A stretch of DNA of 64,000 nt from Juglans regia (taxonomy: Eukaryota; Streptophyta; Magnoliopsida; Fagales; Juglandaceae). Below the pieces are notes generated by a model, which was given only the letters and a program-made list of their open reading frames with translations, was not told the DNA's origin and did no database searches. Shown piece after piece: positions 43,595 through 55,233 of the stretch (its first letter is position 1; the number at the start of each line of letters is the position of its first letter). The position numbers were made by a program, and so were the translations under genes. The DNA is taken from assembly GCF_001411555.2 (NCBI RefSeq), contig NC_049902.1, positions 18,398,705 through 18,462,704 on the forward strand, written 5' to 3'.

Positions 43595-44770
43595 TTATCT
43601 TCTAGATAATGCATCAGCAATTACATTATCCTTCCCCTTCTTGTATTCAATCCTAAAGTCATAACCAATGAGTTTGCTAATCCATTTCTGTTGTGAAGGA
43701 GTTCCAATTTTCTACTCTAGCAGAAACTTCAAACTTTTCTGGTCTATTTTAATCACAAAGATGCCTCCAAGCAAATAAGGCCTCCATTTTTGAACTGCCA
43801 ATACCAATGCCAAAAGTTATTTTTCATAGGGAGACAAATCTAATGCCTTACCTTTCAAAGCTTGACTCAAATAAGTCAAGGGTTTCCCATCTTGCATTAA
43901 CACAGCACCCACTCCCTTACCACATGCATCACATTCAATTAAAAATTCTTTAGAAAAATTAGGCATAGCTAATACAGGAGGATTAGTCATAGCCAACTTT
44001 AAAGCTTCAAATGCCTTAGAAGCCTCGGGCCCCCATAAAAAAGAATCCTTCCTTAACAACTGAGTGAGTGGGCCAGCTACAATACAATATCCCTTCACAA
44101 ACTTTCTGTAGTAACCAGTTAGTCCAAGAAAACCCCTCAAGGACTTAATGTTTTTGGGCAATGGCCATTCAATCATGGCTTTAATATTAGAGGGATCTGC
44201 TTTAACCCCCTCTACAGAGACCAAATGGCCCAAGTAGTCAATCTCCTTACAACCAAAATGGCACTTACTCCTCTTAGCAAATAATGTGTTTTTTGCTAAG
44301 GTTTCCAACACCAAGAACAAGTGTTGTAAATGATCATTCTTAGTTTTGCTATAGACAAGAATGTCATCAAAGAAAACTATAACAAATTTTTGAATGTAAG
44401 GTTGAAATACCTTATTCATGAGACCTTGGAAAATTGCTAGAGCATTGGTTAAGCCAAAAGGCATAACCAAAAACTCATAATGCCCATGGTGTGTTCTGAA
44501 AGTTGTCTTCTCTATATCTTCTTCCCTCACTCTAATCTGATGGTAACCTAATCTGAGGTCCAATTTTGAGAAGATTGTAGCCCCAAACAGTTCATCCAAG
44601 AATTCATCTATCACAGGGATGGGAAACTTATCTTTAATAGTTTCTTTGTTGAGAGCCCTATAGTCCATGCACATACGCCATGTTCCATCTAACTTCCTCA
44701 CCAAAAGTACATGAGAAGAAAAAGAAGACTGGTTGTTTCGAATCACCCCAGCAGTCAAGAGCTCATGCAC
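43595..44770 (-). pseudogene. Reverse transcriptase and RNase H of the Reina-like element
   Basis: Frame 44770-43817 (317 residues) contains the polymerase: GVIRNNQSSFSSHVLLVRK, DGTWRMCMDYRALNKETIKD, FPIPVIDEFLDELFGATIFS, KLDLRLGYHQIR (first Asp), MPFGLTNALAIFQ and VIVFFDDILVYSK, the FxDD catalytic motif. Then come LRGFLGLTGYYRKFVKGY and the RNase H start FLIECDACGKGVGAVL, before a stop near 43817. RNase H continues to 43595 in a broken frame. All polymerase signature motifs are intact. This is the best-kept RT of any gypsy element in the window. Confidence 0.9.
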
Positions 44771-44783
44771 TATTTTCTCAATT

Positions 44784-45191
44784 TCAGACTTTTGATAAAA
44801 AGGGATATCTGTATGGTCTTACAGATATAGGCTGAGTCCCCTCTTTCAAAATAATCTGGTGGTCCTTACTCCTTTTTGGAGGTAACCATTTAGGTTCCTC
44901 AAAAACTCCTGGGAACTTCAGCAACACCTCTTCAATTTTAGGATCCACAATCTGCAATTTCTTAATAGAAACCTGTGGAACAATCTGTAAAAAAATTCCC
45001 TTCCTCTCCACTGCAGATAGTTGACAAAATTGGGCTTCCTCCACCAACGCAGGCCTATTAGGGCTTAAGCCCTTCATCATCACAGGTTTTTTATCAACCT
45101 CAAAAGTCATAGTGAGATTAGTAAAGTACCACAAGACAGACCCTAAAGTAATCAACCATTGCATTCCCACAACTGCATCACAGCCACCCAA
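44784..45191 (-). pseudogene. Protease-RT linker of the Reina-like polyprotein
   Basis: The 135-residue frame shows the standard post-protease block: CDAVVGMQWLITLGSVLWYF (GCDxVLGMQWL pattern) and NLTMTFEVDKKPVMMKGLSP. It leads through FPGVFEEPKWLPPKRSKDHQ and ILKEGTQPISVRPYRYP, the segment directly before the RT fingers. A stop at 44784 separates it from RT by a few codons, in an otherwise collinear order. Confidence 0.8.
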
Positions 45192-45328
45192 TGAAAGCAG
45201 GAAAAAAAATCACTTATAAATTCAATGCCTTGCATCTAAAACTTAATTTTTTGTAACAACCTTTCACTTCTTACCCTCTCCCCATTTGCAACTAGAACCT
45301 TGATTTGCTCCTTCATATATGCATACAT

Positions 45329-45892
45329 CTAAACTTTCTTGGCCACCATTGGGTCAAGGAAGTTATGAGTGCTGCCAGTATCTACCAAGATAATGACAGG
45401 GCACCCTTTGACTTTTCCCTTGATCCTCATGGTTCTTGGACTTAAAGAACCAACTATGGCATTTAAGGAAATCTCAGGCATCTCACACTCCAACTTAAAC
45501 TCCTCAGAATTGTCGATATCCACCAACTCCTCATGGACACTTTCACTAACTTCTGAACATAGATCGATACCTTCCATCAGATAAATTCTAGCCTTTTTAC
45601 ACTTATGAGATGGATTCCACTTCTCTTCACAGAAATAACGCAGGCCTTTATCTCCTATTTCCTTCATTTCTGCTGGAGAAACTTTTTGAAAAGGCAAAGT
45701 GCTTCTAAATTTTCCTCCCTTGTTTCTAGCATAAGGCTCCTTCTTCAATGCTGAACTTGTTGTCACATTTGTCCCTAGAGGATTAGAGGCATTACCTCCT
45801 ACAGAATGTGACACATAAGAGGAGTGTTGGCCAATTAAATTTTTAAAGTTTCCTCGAATACTATTAATGTACTCTTCTTGGATTTTAGTCAA
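45329..45892 (-). pseudogene. Gag nucleocapsid part and aspartic protease of the Reina-like element
   Basis: The frame carries the end of gag: basic and Ser-rich sequence, then a degenerate zinc knuckle in which YFCEEKWNPSHKCKK retains Cys, His and Cys but has lost the first Cys pair spacing. This is followed by the aspartic protease active site VIILVDTGSTHNFLDP (DTG motif intact). The protease would cut the polyprotein. The frame ends at 45329, 140 bp before the next block (45191), with a frame change between. Confidence 0.8.
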
Positions 45893-46566
45893 CCCAAAAG
45901 ATAATTTAAATCCTGTGGATGCAGCATTCTAACTGGTAGCCTTATTTCATCCCTCAACCCGTTTAAGAAACAACTCAATTTATAGCTTTCAGACAATCCT
46001 TTCAATCGATTAGAAATTACCTCGAATTGGGACTTGTATGCTACAACAGAAGCAGTTTACCTTAGTCTAGTAATGGCTTCCATAAGATCATCATAGGAAG
46101 AATTACCAAATCTTAGTTGCAAGGCTGCTACAAATGCTTCCCAAGTGCTAAAATTCCCAATTTCCTCCGCATCTTGGAACCAAATTAAGGCACTGCCCTC
46201 CATATAAAACCTTTTGACCATCAGGCATGGGATGGAAGGCAAATTAATGATTAGCCTTGTAAATCCATCCAGTTGGATTCTCACCATCGAACCTTGGAAA
46301 GTCAATCTTGATACTTCTAAAAGGAACTACAGAGTTCTCTTCCCCATTTCTGTTACTTCCATTGCCATTTCCATTTCTTGAACCCATTCTTCCTCCATTA
46401 ACAGCCTCCAACAACAAATCCATCTTGGTACTTAATTCTTCCAAAGCACCTTGATGGTCTTCAACTCTTCTCTACTGGTCCTCAACCCTCTTCTGCTGCT
46501 GCTCTTGCGATTGCCTTAAGCCCAAAATCAACTTTTCCAAATCTTTGTATCTTGTACCTTCTACCA
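45893..46566 (-). pseudogene. Gag capsid of the Reina-like element
   Basis: From about 46566 (MVEGTRYKDLEKLILGLRQS, Gln-rich helix), broken frames run to 46444-46244 (MEELSTKMDLLLEAVNGGR, then IKIDFPRFDGENPTGWIYKA), and to 46305-46057 with the capsid hallmarks MEGSALIWFQDAEE, WEAFVAALQLRFG and YDDLMEAITRLR. After a stop at 46057 a segment with FxALSNRLKGL- and LSCFLNGLRDEI-like reading follows. The order matches retrotransposon Gag domains. At least three interruptions. Confidence 0.8.
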
Positions 46567-46611
46567 TCTTGAACCCAATAACTTCGCTGGCACAATATCT
46601 CCAAGAATCGA

Positions 46612-46628
46612 CTGCTCTGATGCCACTT
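46612..46628 (-). promoter_or_regulatory. Primer-binding site of the Reina-like element
   Basis: On the minus strand TGGCATCAGAGC lies three bases after the 5' LTR end, one base from the Met-tRNA primer consensus TGGTATCAGAGC. Confidence 0.8.
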
Positions 46629-47009
46629 TGTTACAGTATGCTAGTAACTTGAACAAGAAAAGAAGAAAGAAAGACTTCTGATCATTCGAGGGATCAGAAC
46701 CTCCAAGAAAATGATTTCTATATAATACTTTAGATACTTTCCTCATAGAATTCCGTAGGTTTTTATACAAAAACTCATGTGAAAATGAGTTAGTTATTTC
46801 TATTACAAGCAAGGATAATATCGTAACTTCCTATTTGTAAGTAAGGCTAAAATAGACTTAACAACAATTAATGAACACATGCACTTCATATGATTCTAGC
46901 TAACTCCTGTTTCCAACTAACTTCTTCTTCCTCCTCGATTAATCTCAACATTGTAATACATTCCCCTTCATAAGATGCCAATCCCCAGCTCTCAATCAAC
47001 ATCCTAACA
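46629..47009 (-). repeat. 5' LTR of the Reina-like element
   Basis: 381 bp, pairs with 41716-42095. In both LTRs CTATATAATACTT is present (for example 46719-46731), read as TATATAG on the minus strand, a possible TATA box. Confidence 0.9.
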
Positions 47010-47665
47010 TGCAGCTAGCGATCAAGCAACTCTAAAAAACGTTGTCGTAAGGTAGAGACACCCATCAGCATGGTGCAACGAGCAACCTGGACCAACCCTG
47101 AGGAGTCAACGGAGCCTGTCCTCTGCTACAGGCAGATCAGTGCACACCATGGTGGTACTGCAAGCTCTGCTAGGCACAGAGGAGCACGACTCTCCAACAG
47201 GTGGGTGCAGCTGACTGGTAGGAAGAGGTGATGCTAATGAGGAGCAGCACCATAAGCGGCGACCTGCCATGGATGGGAGAGTTGCGTGGTGTGGCTGAGG
47301 GTGGCGACGGCTGAAGAAAAATATTTGTTTCTCTATTATAAGAAAAATGCCCTAATGTGTTTAAGGAAAAAGATAGTCGTTTTGTAATGCATATGGGCTG
47401 TGGGCTACAAAATTAGTTTTGTTGTTTATTTGGGTCTTGGGCCTCTTTTAATCATTTTAAAAGCCTAGCCCATTTTATAAAATAAATCCCAGCTTTTTGT
47501 TATAAAAGAAAAGGTCGAGCTCTTTTTTTTATATAAAGAAAAAAAGGCCTGATTTGATGGGCGCCCAAGAGGCAACCCAAGAGAATTATGGAATGGGCCA
47601 ACCAGGAGCCTATGGCTCGCAGCCCAGTGCAATGGGCGCATAGCTCATCCAAATGATCCAAGTTC
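47010..47665 (+). other. Continuation of the copia-like internal region, non-coding
   Basis: Joined to 41456-41715 across the Reina-like insertion (shared TGCAG). G+C-rich to about 47310, then AT-rich and GGGC-rich. No open frame with a known domain. No second LTR like 40117-40604 was found. Confidence 0.35.
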
Positions 47666-47775
47666 TTTTTTTTTTTGGGTCATTACGAAAAACAAAGGTC
47701 TATGTGGTCTTTTGAACCCAAGACCTCAAATACTAAAGTGTTGAACTCAACCATTGGATTGGGGCTCATTGTTAG
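47666..47775 (-). mobile_element. Possible tRNA-derived SINE
   Basis: On the minus strand, TGGTTGAGTTCAACAC resembles an RNA polymerase III A box and GGGTTCAAAAGACC a B box, about 25-30 bp apart. An A-tail follows (T run 47666-47676). Size is about 110 bp. No clear target duplication was found and the boxes are imperfect. Confidence 0.35.
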
Positions 47776-48053
47776 TGTGCTTCCTGAATTTTATATAATT
47801 AACTTGTTCAACAAATGTATGCCGCATGTGTAACATCCTGACCCAATCTTGCTCAAATTTTATTTTATTTTTATTTGATTATTTTTAGTTCATTTTATTT
47901 TATTTTAGTTTCTTCGCACGTTATTTTTTTTCTTTCCGCACGTTTTATTCTTTCCGTCCACTCCATGCATGCACACACACGACTCAGTTTTCACTCCCAC
48001 ACACGTCTCCCTCATCCCTCTAAGGTTTCTTTTTTTTTTTGTTCAATCACCAA

Positions 48054-48060
48054 TATAAAT
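48054..48060 (+). promoter_or_regulatory. TATA box of LTR I
   Basis: TATAAAT lies 226 bp inside LTR I, followed by a CACACA stretch and a C-rich transcribed-type segment. Probable retrotransposon promoter. Confidence 0.5.
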
Positions 48061-49798
48061 ACACACATACTTCCAGCACGAAGAAACCTCACGCCGCTGC
48101 CCTGCCACGCAAAACCGTAGCCAACAACTCCTCTTTGCAAGCAGCACCACCCTCCAGCCCGGTTCTCAGCCACTAGGAAAAAGACCGCAACCAGCCACTA
48201 CCTTCTCCACAAAACACCAACCGAAGGGCTCGGTTTGCATCCAGTAAACCGCCACACCTAGAGCCAATCCTTGCAGCCGAACGGAAACCACCCCATGCAA
48301 GCTTCCCCCTGCACGACAAAAGCCTCTGGCCTTTGCCCAGCCCTTTGTGGAACCATAAGCCACCGTGCCCAGCCACACGAAGCCTCCGCCCAACGCCTCC
48401 CACAGTCTCCGTTGCAAACCACGGAATTCCCCTGTTTTAGACAACTGAAACAGAGTAGTCATGGCTTAACCAACTCATCGCCCGTAAGCCACCACACCGC
48501 CTATTGCCCCAGCTACAAAAGACGCCGACGCCCCAGCCACCCGTGATTGGACCCTGCCCTGGTCGACACCCAGCTCCAGACCATCGCACGTCTCGCTGCA
48601 TCACGGTGAGCCTTCGTTCTCTCTCTCTCCATCTCTCCCTCACTCTCCGTCTACCTCACCGTGTTACTCTCTCTCTGAATCTCAGTGCTCTGCCGCCGCG
48701 TGGACCACCTTCGACCTCTGCCCAGCACTATCGTTGCGTCGCTCGTTCTTTTCTCGATGAGTTGCCGACTATTGCACCGTAAATGCATTCAGTGTTTTCT
48801 CAAAGAATTTACGTAAACTTGGTTTTACATACTATTTTGAATATAGAAATAACAGATTAATTGAAATTACCGTAATACCCCTTTACTACATGTTATATTA
48901 ATGGGCTTTTTTATTTTTATTATGTATTAGTACACTGTTATTTAATTATGATTATAGAAAATTATTTTAACATGTTATTAAGTAAAGTTTTATTTTTAAA
49001 AGTAAACAATATTGGTGTAATGTTATTTTTACATTTTAGATATGATTTAGTCTATTTAAAAATAGTTATCGTTTATTTTAAAATATTTTAGGATAATTAT
49101 ATTATCCAGTATTAAACTTCATAAGTTGTTTTCATTAATAAATAAGTTAGATTTTTAAATGTTTTTAGTCGAAGTTATCAAATAGACATTGACGATTTTA
49201 GAAAAAGGATGATATATTTTAAGGTTATGAAATTTTAAGTTTTGAAGAATTAAGTAGGTTATTTTAGAAGTTTAGAATTAAATATCGAAATAAGTGGTTG
49301 ATTGGAAATTTACGGGAATTACTTGATTATTTGATAGGTGACGATTGTTAATTGTTCCACATTTTGAGGAAAATTCTGAAAAGTTAAGAAGTTCAGGTAG
49401 CGGGGTTCCTATGCTAGACTTTGCATTAAATAAAATGAACTGAGGTCCTTTTTGAAAAATGTGCATGTTTTGCTATGAAAAGAAATCTGAAAACAACCTC
49501 AGATATTTGCTCTGCATTACTCATGAGATTCTGTTTAAGAAGGAAGTATTTTCTGTCATGACTGGTGTAGACATGAGCTTATTTGTGACATTTTGTTTAT
49601 GAACTTTAAAAAAAGAAGAGCGAATATGAAATTTTGTGCATAAAATATGTTTTGTGCTCTGATTCTGTTCTGTTCTGAAGATGTTCTGTACTCTGTTATG
49701 ATGTGGCATCTGAAAAACCTTTGGCATGACTTTCTGATTCTGTTTTGACTTTAATTCTGATTCTGATATGGTGATTATGATTCTGGTTTGCTTTGATA

Positions 49799-49950
49799 TA
49801 TGGCCCTATCACAGGATACAACAGTGACCTCTGGCCCTGTCACGGGATATAATAGTGACCTCTGGCCCTGTCACAGGATACAATAGTGACCTTTGGCCCT
49901 ATCACGGGAGATAATAGTGACCTCTGGCCCACCACAAGATATAATAGTGG
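49799..49950 (+). repeat. Five tandem 31-bp units in LTR I
   Basis: Units of the form TCTGGCCCTGTCACGGGATA plus TAATAGTGACC repeat head to tail. Four are full-length with 2-5 changes each; the fifth is shortened. CCTGTCACGGG-type half-palindromes recur in each. Confidence 0.9.
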
Positions 49951-50295
49951 TTTTCTGTTCTGAGTGCAATCGCTTTGGTAACACGGTGATTTATGTTTTG
50001 CTTGGCTTTCTGTAAGATGTACAATCCTACCATGGGGGTTAAACATGGTCTCTGTTCTGATATGATGCTCTGATATGATATGATAAGATGAAGATGTTCA
50101 GTCATGTTGTGCCAAAGGAGTCTTTGAATATGAAAAGTTGGTTTCTGAATATGAAATATTTGAGAAGTCGCTCTGATTTTCTGATAATATGTATTTTTTT
50201 GAGATTTGCATATTGATACTGAAATGTTTTGTTTCTGCATTCTGAACTCTGTGAAAATGCTCATGTTTACACCCTAGTATATGTATTCTGCTTAC

Positions 50296-50313
50296 TGAGT
50301 TGTTGATAACTCA
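50296..50313 (+). other. Stem-loop in LTR I (TGAGTT/AACTCA)
   Basis: TGAGTT (50296-50301) pairs with AACTCA (50308-50313) over six bases, directly followed by CCCC. Its position near the LTR 3' end and its CTTACTGAG context match the first stem-loop of LTR F. Confidence 0.5.
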
Positions 50314-50574
50314 CCCCTTATCTCCAATTATTTTTTAGATGATTTTTGAATAGACTAGCTAAGGATCAGGATTACAGAGTATCGGTAAGATGATTATTTA
50401 AGCATAGTGGATTACTCATAGAAGATTTCTGAGAAGTTACGGATTTTATTAAGAGACTTTGTAGTATTCTGATGACATTATAGTTTGGAGTCTATAAATA
50501 TATTAATGAATGGTGAGTTTTAAGTTATAGAAAGTAACTCTTCGATCCCTACGGGACCGGGGCGTTACAGCATG

Positions 50575-51965
50575 AATTTTTTTATTTGAAATATTCCTTT
50601 TGCATGTGGTTATTGAATACATGTATGCCATGATATTATGAGATAATTTTGTGAATAATAATTATTTGGGTGGAATGTGATGTATATGTATTGTGTTTAC
50701 AAGTTATAGTATGAGCTTATTTGATCACTCGTATTTGTTAGGCTAATTTTAGAAATTAGTCTTTCAATCTTTTTTAGATTGTGATAAAATAAATGATTAA
50801 GTAGCCCGAGTTTGATTACTCCATGCTTATTATTAGCTCAAATTAATTTCTTCGAACTAGGAAGAAATTGTATTTGCGTGTGATTAACTCGGTAGATTGC
50901 TTATCCTAGTGGGAGTATGGTTGAGATTGATTTGGAATTAATCTTCTATACGATATAAATTTGCATGAAAATTAAGTTAAAAATTAATAATTAGGCATTG
51001 AGTCACAAGAAATGATTAAGAAGCTTAGCGAATTTTTAATCTTGCGGCGTGTGTTAATTATTCTTGTTCTCACTTAGGTTAACGCAACAGGTTTCTTAGA
51101 TGTGTGTGGTATTAAATGCGCATAGGATAGTAATTTTAAGATAACCGAAACGAAAGCCTAGAGATTGTGTATGTGACTTAAATGGTGCATTAATCTCCTC
51201 CATGAGCAAAAGTTGGAAACAAATGAAAATTATCATGAGTGTTAGATAGTCTTAGACCATCATTATTGTTAAAACCTCTGAAAGGTCTTGAGTAAAATTG
51301 GAAGTACATGTGTGACGCATGCACTACAATTTTCATAGAAGTTGAAGGGATTGACTAAAACATTGAGTTAAATTACTATTTTGCCTATTGAGAATCTTGT
51401 GGGTAATCACGAAAGTTGCGCGTTGTTTTTGTAACGCAAAGATTAATTACTCCTATATTTGAGGTTGAATATTACAATCTTGAAGCAATTTAGATTAACT
51501 CACACATAAGCACATACTCTCTAAAACTTGCTAGTATATTTGGCAAGTAAGGACATTAAAATATGAGTGTGCAAGAGTGTTGAGAACATTCTTGATTGGC
51601 ACATTAATTTTAAAGGTTTTATTAGTGCGCCTCTCTGTGGTATTAACACTGGTAATTTTGCTCAAGTTTTTTTTCCCTCTAGCGAGAATAAATAGGTTCT
51701 TACAGATATATGAACTTAAGAGCACTCCTTGAGAGTAATACCAAGCATCTTGGAGGTTTGCATGGTAACTGCGGCAAAAAGTCTAAATAATTAGGTATGA
51801 CTTAATTAAGCCTAAAAGTCTTGCTCGTGATTGTACTGATGCAAGATAGGTTTTAAGTTAAGATAATTTCTCACAAAACTTTTTTCTCTGCTATAGTAGA
51901 TTGGAGAATAGAAAAAATATTGAATAAGTAAGAAATAGGGATATCACTAGTTAGCAGCTAAAATG
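50575..51965. other. Unassigned AT-rich interval
   Basis: About 1.4 kb without recognisable protein, terminal repeats or primer site. Before LTR I inserted it was continuous with 47777-47828. It stops where gypsy integrase homology begins. Confidence 0.5.
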
Positions 51966-53290
51966 TCATATACTGCATTTATTGCACAAAGAGATGTTTT
52001 TGACACTTTTAATGCTATACAACACCTCATATGGTGCCGTCTTAATCATGGCTTGCAAACTATTATTATAGACAAACTCTACCAAAGGTAAGTGCCCTTC
52101 CCAATCACCTTTTATTTCTAATACGCACATTCGAAGCATATCCTCCAATGTCTGTATCATCCATTCTGTTTGTCCATCTATTTGTGGATGATAGGAGCTA
52201 CTAAACTTCAAACTCGTGCCCATTAGGTTCTATAGAGTCTGCCAGAATACGAACCGAGTATCCCTATCTAACATGATCGATCTCAGTACTCCATGCAACC
52301 GAACTAACTCTTTAACATACAACTTGGATAATTTTTCCATAGAGTAGATGTTGGCGATCGGCAAAAAGTGAGCACTTTTTGTCAATCTATCAACAATAAC
52401 CCATATAGAATTCTTTCCTGTCATAGTCCATGGCAATCCGAGTATGAAATCCATGGAAACATCTTCCCATTTCCACTCTAGGACTGGTAATGGCTACAGT
52501 TCTCTTGTTGGCCTCTGATGTTCTCCCTTAACTAGTTGACACACTAAACACCTATTGGCATAATTAGCCACGTCTCTTTTCATTCCACTCCAACAAAAGT
52601 GTCCTTTCAAGTCCCAATACATCTTAGTATTGCCGGGATGTGTAGTGTAGGGCATATTTTGTGCTTCCCTCAATAATCTTTCCTTCATTTCCAAATCCGT
52701 CGGAATCAGCTTCTTTTCCTTATAACACAACATTCCATCGTCATGAATTCTAAAATGTAGGCATCCTTCTGACTTCAGGGCCATGACCTTATGTTGCAAA
52801 CTAATAAGTCCATCGTCCTTTCGCTAATGTTCCTTGATTTCTCCGTCATTCAAGGGCAAAATTTCCTAAATCATGGCCATTGTCTCGTCCTTCCTAGAGT
52901 CTCCAATTAGCAAGCTCCTCATGCTGCTTAACAGAGACTTTGTCTCTACTTAGGCCTTACTACTCAAGGCATCTGCCTCTACATTGGCTTTTCCAGGATG
53001 ATATTTTATCTCATAGTAGTAGTCACGGATTGTTTTGATCCATCTTCTTTGCCTCATTTTCAAGTTCTTTCAGCTAAAAAAATACTTGAGGCTTTTGTGA
53101 TCAGTTAAAACCTCGCATTTTTCTCCATACATATAGCTCCTCCATATCTTCTGTGCAAACACCACCGCAACTAATTCTAGGTCATGAATAGAGTAATTCT
53201 GCACATAGTCCTTCAACTATTGAGAGGCATAAGCAACTACTCGTCCTTCTTTCATTAACATGCATCCTAGACCCATCTTTGATGCATCGA
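51966..53290 (-). pseudogene. Ty3/gypsy pol fragment: RNase H and integrase (Tekay-like)
   Basis: On the minus strand from 53290, RNase H reads DASKMGLGCMLMKEGRVVAY, then [16 protein letters not shown] and [12 protein letters not shown], with stops. Frame 52799-52494 has the integrase finger (YTTHPGNTKMY, then NRCLVCQLVKGEHQRP). Frame 52454-52230 has the core with WVIVDRLTKSAHFLPI and MLDRDTRFVFW, and frame 52223-51966 completes it with YHPQIDGQTEWMIQTLEDML and LPLVEFVYNN. All three catalytic positions are still encoded, but stops (for example 52455-52493) break the frame. It is cut at the RNase H start by LTR B and ends at about 52000 inside the integrase, so RT, gag and LTRs are not in this piece. 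Confidence 0.85.
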
Positions 53291-54529
53291 TGTAACAGCC
53301 CGTCAGAAATTTAGTGGATGAATTTCTTTAGGCTTTAGGAACGTCGTGAAAACCTAGGAAAGTTTTCACGAATCGATCAATTGCATAGATTTTAGTCTGT
53401 CAGCATAGTTGGTCTTACTACTTACTACTCACTATGATGCTAGAAATGAGATTTGATTTATTTGAAGTACTTAAGAGTGTAAGAATGAGAAACTGTCTGT
53501 GCCATTAGACTCCGATAAATGTTTAGGCTTTTATGGCACTATGAAACGATTTTCGATTTCCGGAACAACCATTGGTCGAAATCGCATTTTGATTTATTCG
53601 AGGCATTTTGGAGTCTAATTTTGATAAACGATTTGCACTTTGAGATTAGTATGATTATTTAGGATTTTACAGTGCAAAGTTTAGTTTTCACTTTTTCGGA
53701 GTGAATAGTGCTTGGTGTTGGCATTCAATCCAATGTTTTTAAGATCACATTGTGTAATGTCCAAATTAAGTTATATCAGTTTTATTTGGACATTTGGCAA
53801 GATCTTAGCTACACTTGGTGAATAGTATTGAACACTTGGTACCAAGAGGAACCATAAGATGGAAATGTGAAGGAAATCAAGATTTGTGATCATGTCACCT
53901 AAGTCAAACACTATTCCATCCAACCATCCATTTTGTGCCAAACAAAATAGGGTTTCATCCCTAGTGAAACCCCAAATACTTATCTCAAAACTTTGGTGAA
54001 AATCGAAACCCTGAATGGTTTCCCAAACCCCAAATGTTTGCCTCAAAACCCTAATTGTGACCGGTTGTAGCTTAGTGTTTAATCACTTGATTAAATCAAT
54101 TCCACATGCTATTAACCACTCAAATTCAGGTCATTATACCCTTATTTATTATTTTATATCTTGGTAATTTCACTGGACCAAGAAAAATTGGATTTGGGCT
54201 TGTTAGAAACCCATACCCCAAACTAATCCCCATTGAAACCCCAAATATGGCTCATTCAGTTAAGGCTCATTAAGGCCCACGAATTTGCACCACCAATGCC
54301 AGGCTTGTGGAGGAAATTTTTCTCATTCCATGAGTGTCCTTTCACAGCCCAGGTCAATCCCAAATAGTGCTTGGAAGGGAGGCCAAAAAGCAACCCCAAA
54401 ACCACCATTCACATGGAAGTTTCCTTAGCTGAAAACCATGGGCTATGTGGCACACAGTTTTCACCATTTTTGGCTGACCACCCTCCCATCAAATTGACTT
54501 TTTTTGGCCACTAGGCTAGCCCCTCCTCC

Positions 54530-54537
54530 TATATAAG
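54530..54537 (+). promoter_or_regulatory. TATA box of LTR B
   Basis: TATATAAG lies 1.24 kb into LTR B. The corresponding place in LTR C has GTATAAG (57648-57654), while LTR A lacks a clear TATA. The following CTCTTGGAGAAGACTC-like leader is shared with C. Confidence 0.5.
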
Positions 54538-55233
54538 TCGTCCATAGTTTTCCATTCACCATTTGATCACTTTCCATTTACTCTCTTGGAGAAGACTCAG
54601 GAGGCAACTTTTGACAAATTTTCTGGTCTTTCTTACTCGAGTTTTTTTCAACTCCTGTAAATGAATTATCACAAAGTTATCTACATAGGTTGTTAATTTT
54701 TGAGTCTAATTTATTTTGGTATAATTTTTTGGAAATTTTCATAGATGTTTGCTGGGTCAAAAATGTTTTTTTAAACATGAAGAGGTCATTTTCAGAAATA
54801 GTCTAGACAATGTGTGGTATTTTGATATTTTGATTAAGTTCTTGTCAAGATCTTAGTCTGATCCTTTTATGGTTTATATTTAACATGATAATATACAAGT
54901 TTTATGAATATTCGTTGCATGTTATAAGTTTTTTATAGGAGTTTTGCATAGATCTAAGAAGTTGGAAACTGGGAGTAGGAAAACAGTTTATGTTTTGGAG
55001 AAATTTAGGTCTTTTGTTATAAAAGCATACACCAATGACTTTGATATTCACATATGATGCTCTTAGGACTTTGATCTACATTTTAGAATGTTATTTTGAA
55101 GATTTTTGGTGTTGGTCCTGAATATATGAATTTTTGAGCATGCAAAGGTGCGGTTAGATCTTGTATGTGAGGCTTACGGATGGATCTTTGTTTTTATAAA
55201 ATTTTTACCATGTGATCTTAGGTCTGATGCTGA

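Larger units (their letters stand above)
41716..47009 (-). mobile_element. Complete-structure chromodomain gypsy element (Reina-like), 5.3 kb
   Basis: Two LTRs (41716-42095 and 46629-47009), a perfect TGCAG target duplication (41711-41715 and 47010-47014), a primer site, a polypurine tract and gag-protease-RT-RNase H-integrase-chromodomain order are all visible on the minus strand. Small size, short LTRs and a C-terminal chromodomain fit the Reina clade of chromoviruses; the clade is inferred. By eye the LTRs differ at about 24 positions plus one single-base indel over 380 bp. The coding region has several stops and frameshifts. Confidence 0.9.
47829..50569 (+). mobile_element. LTR I: 2.7-kb solo LTR of a gypsy-type element
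   Basis: TGTAACATCC...CGGGGCGTTACA, with perfect GCATG duplications at 47824-47828 and 50570-50574. There is no internal region. It contains a TATA box at 48054, a CT-rich leader, five 31-bp tandem units (49799-49950) and a stem-loop near the 3' end (50296-50313). Termini are of the same style as LTRs A-F, but the body is a distinct family. Confidence 0.9.

Noticed and set aside
47700..47760. A functional tRNA gene
   Set aside because: The A- and B-box-like words are imperfect, no cloverleaf could be formed by eye, and an A-tail follows; a SINE remnant fits better.
48166..48782. Several overlapping open frames of 68-98 residues on both strands near 48.2-48.8 kb
   Set aside because: They lie downstream of the LTR I TATA box in a C-rich leader. 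Overlap on both strands and lack of domains suggest fortuitous frames.
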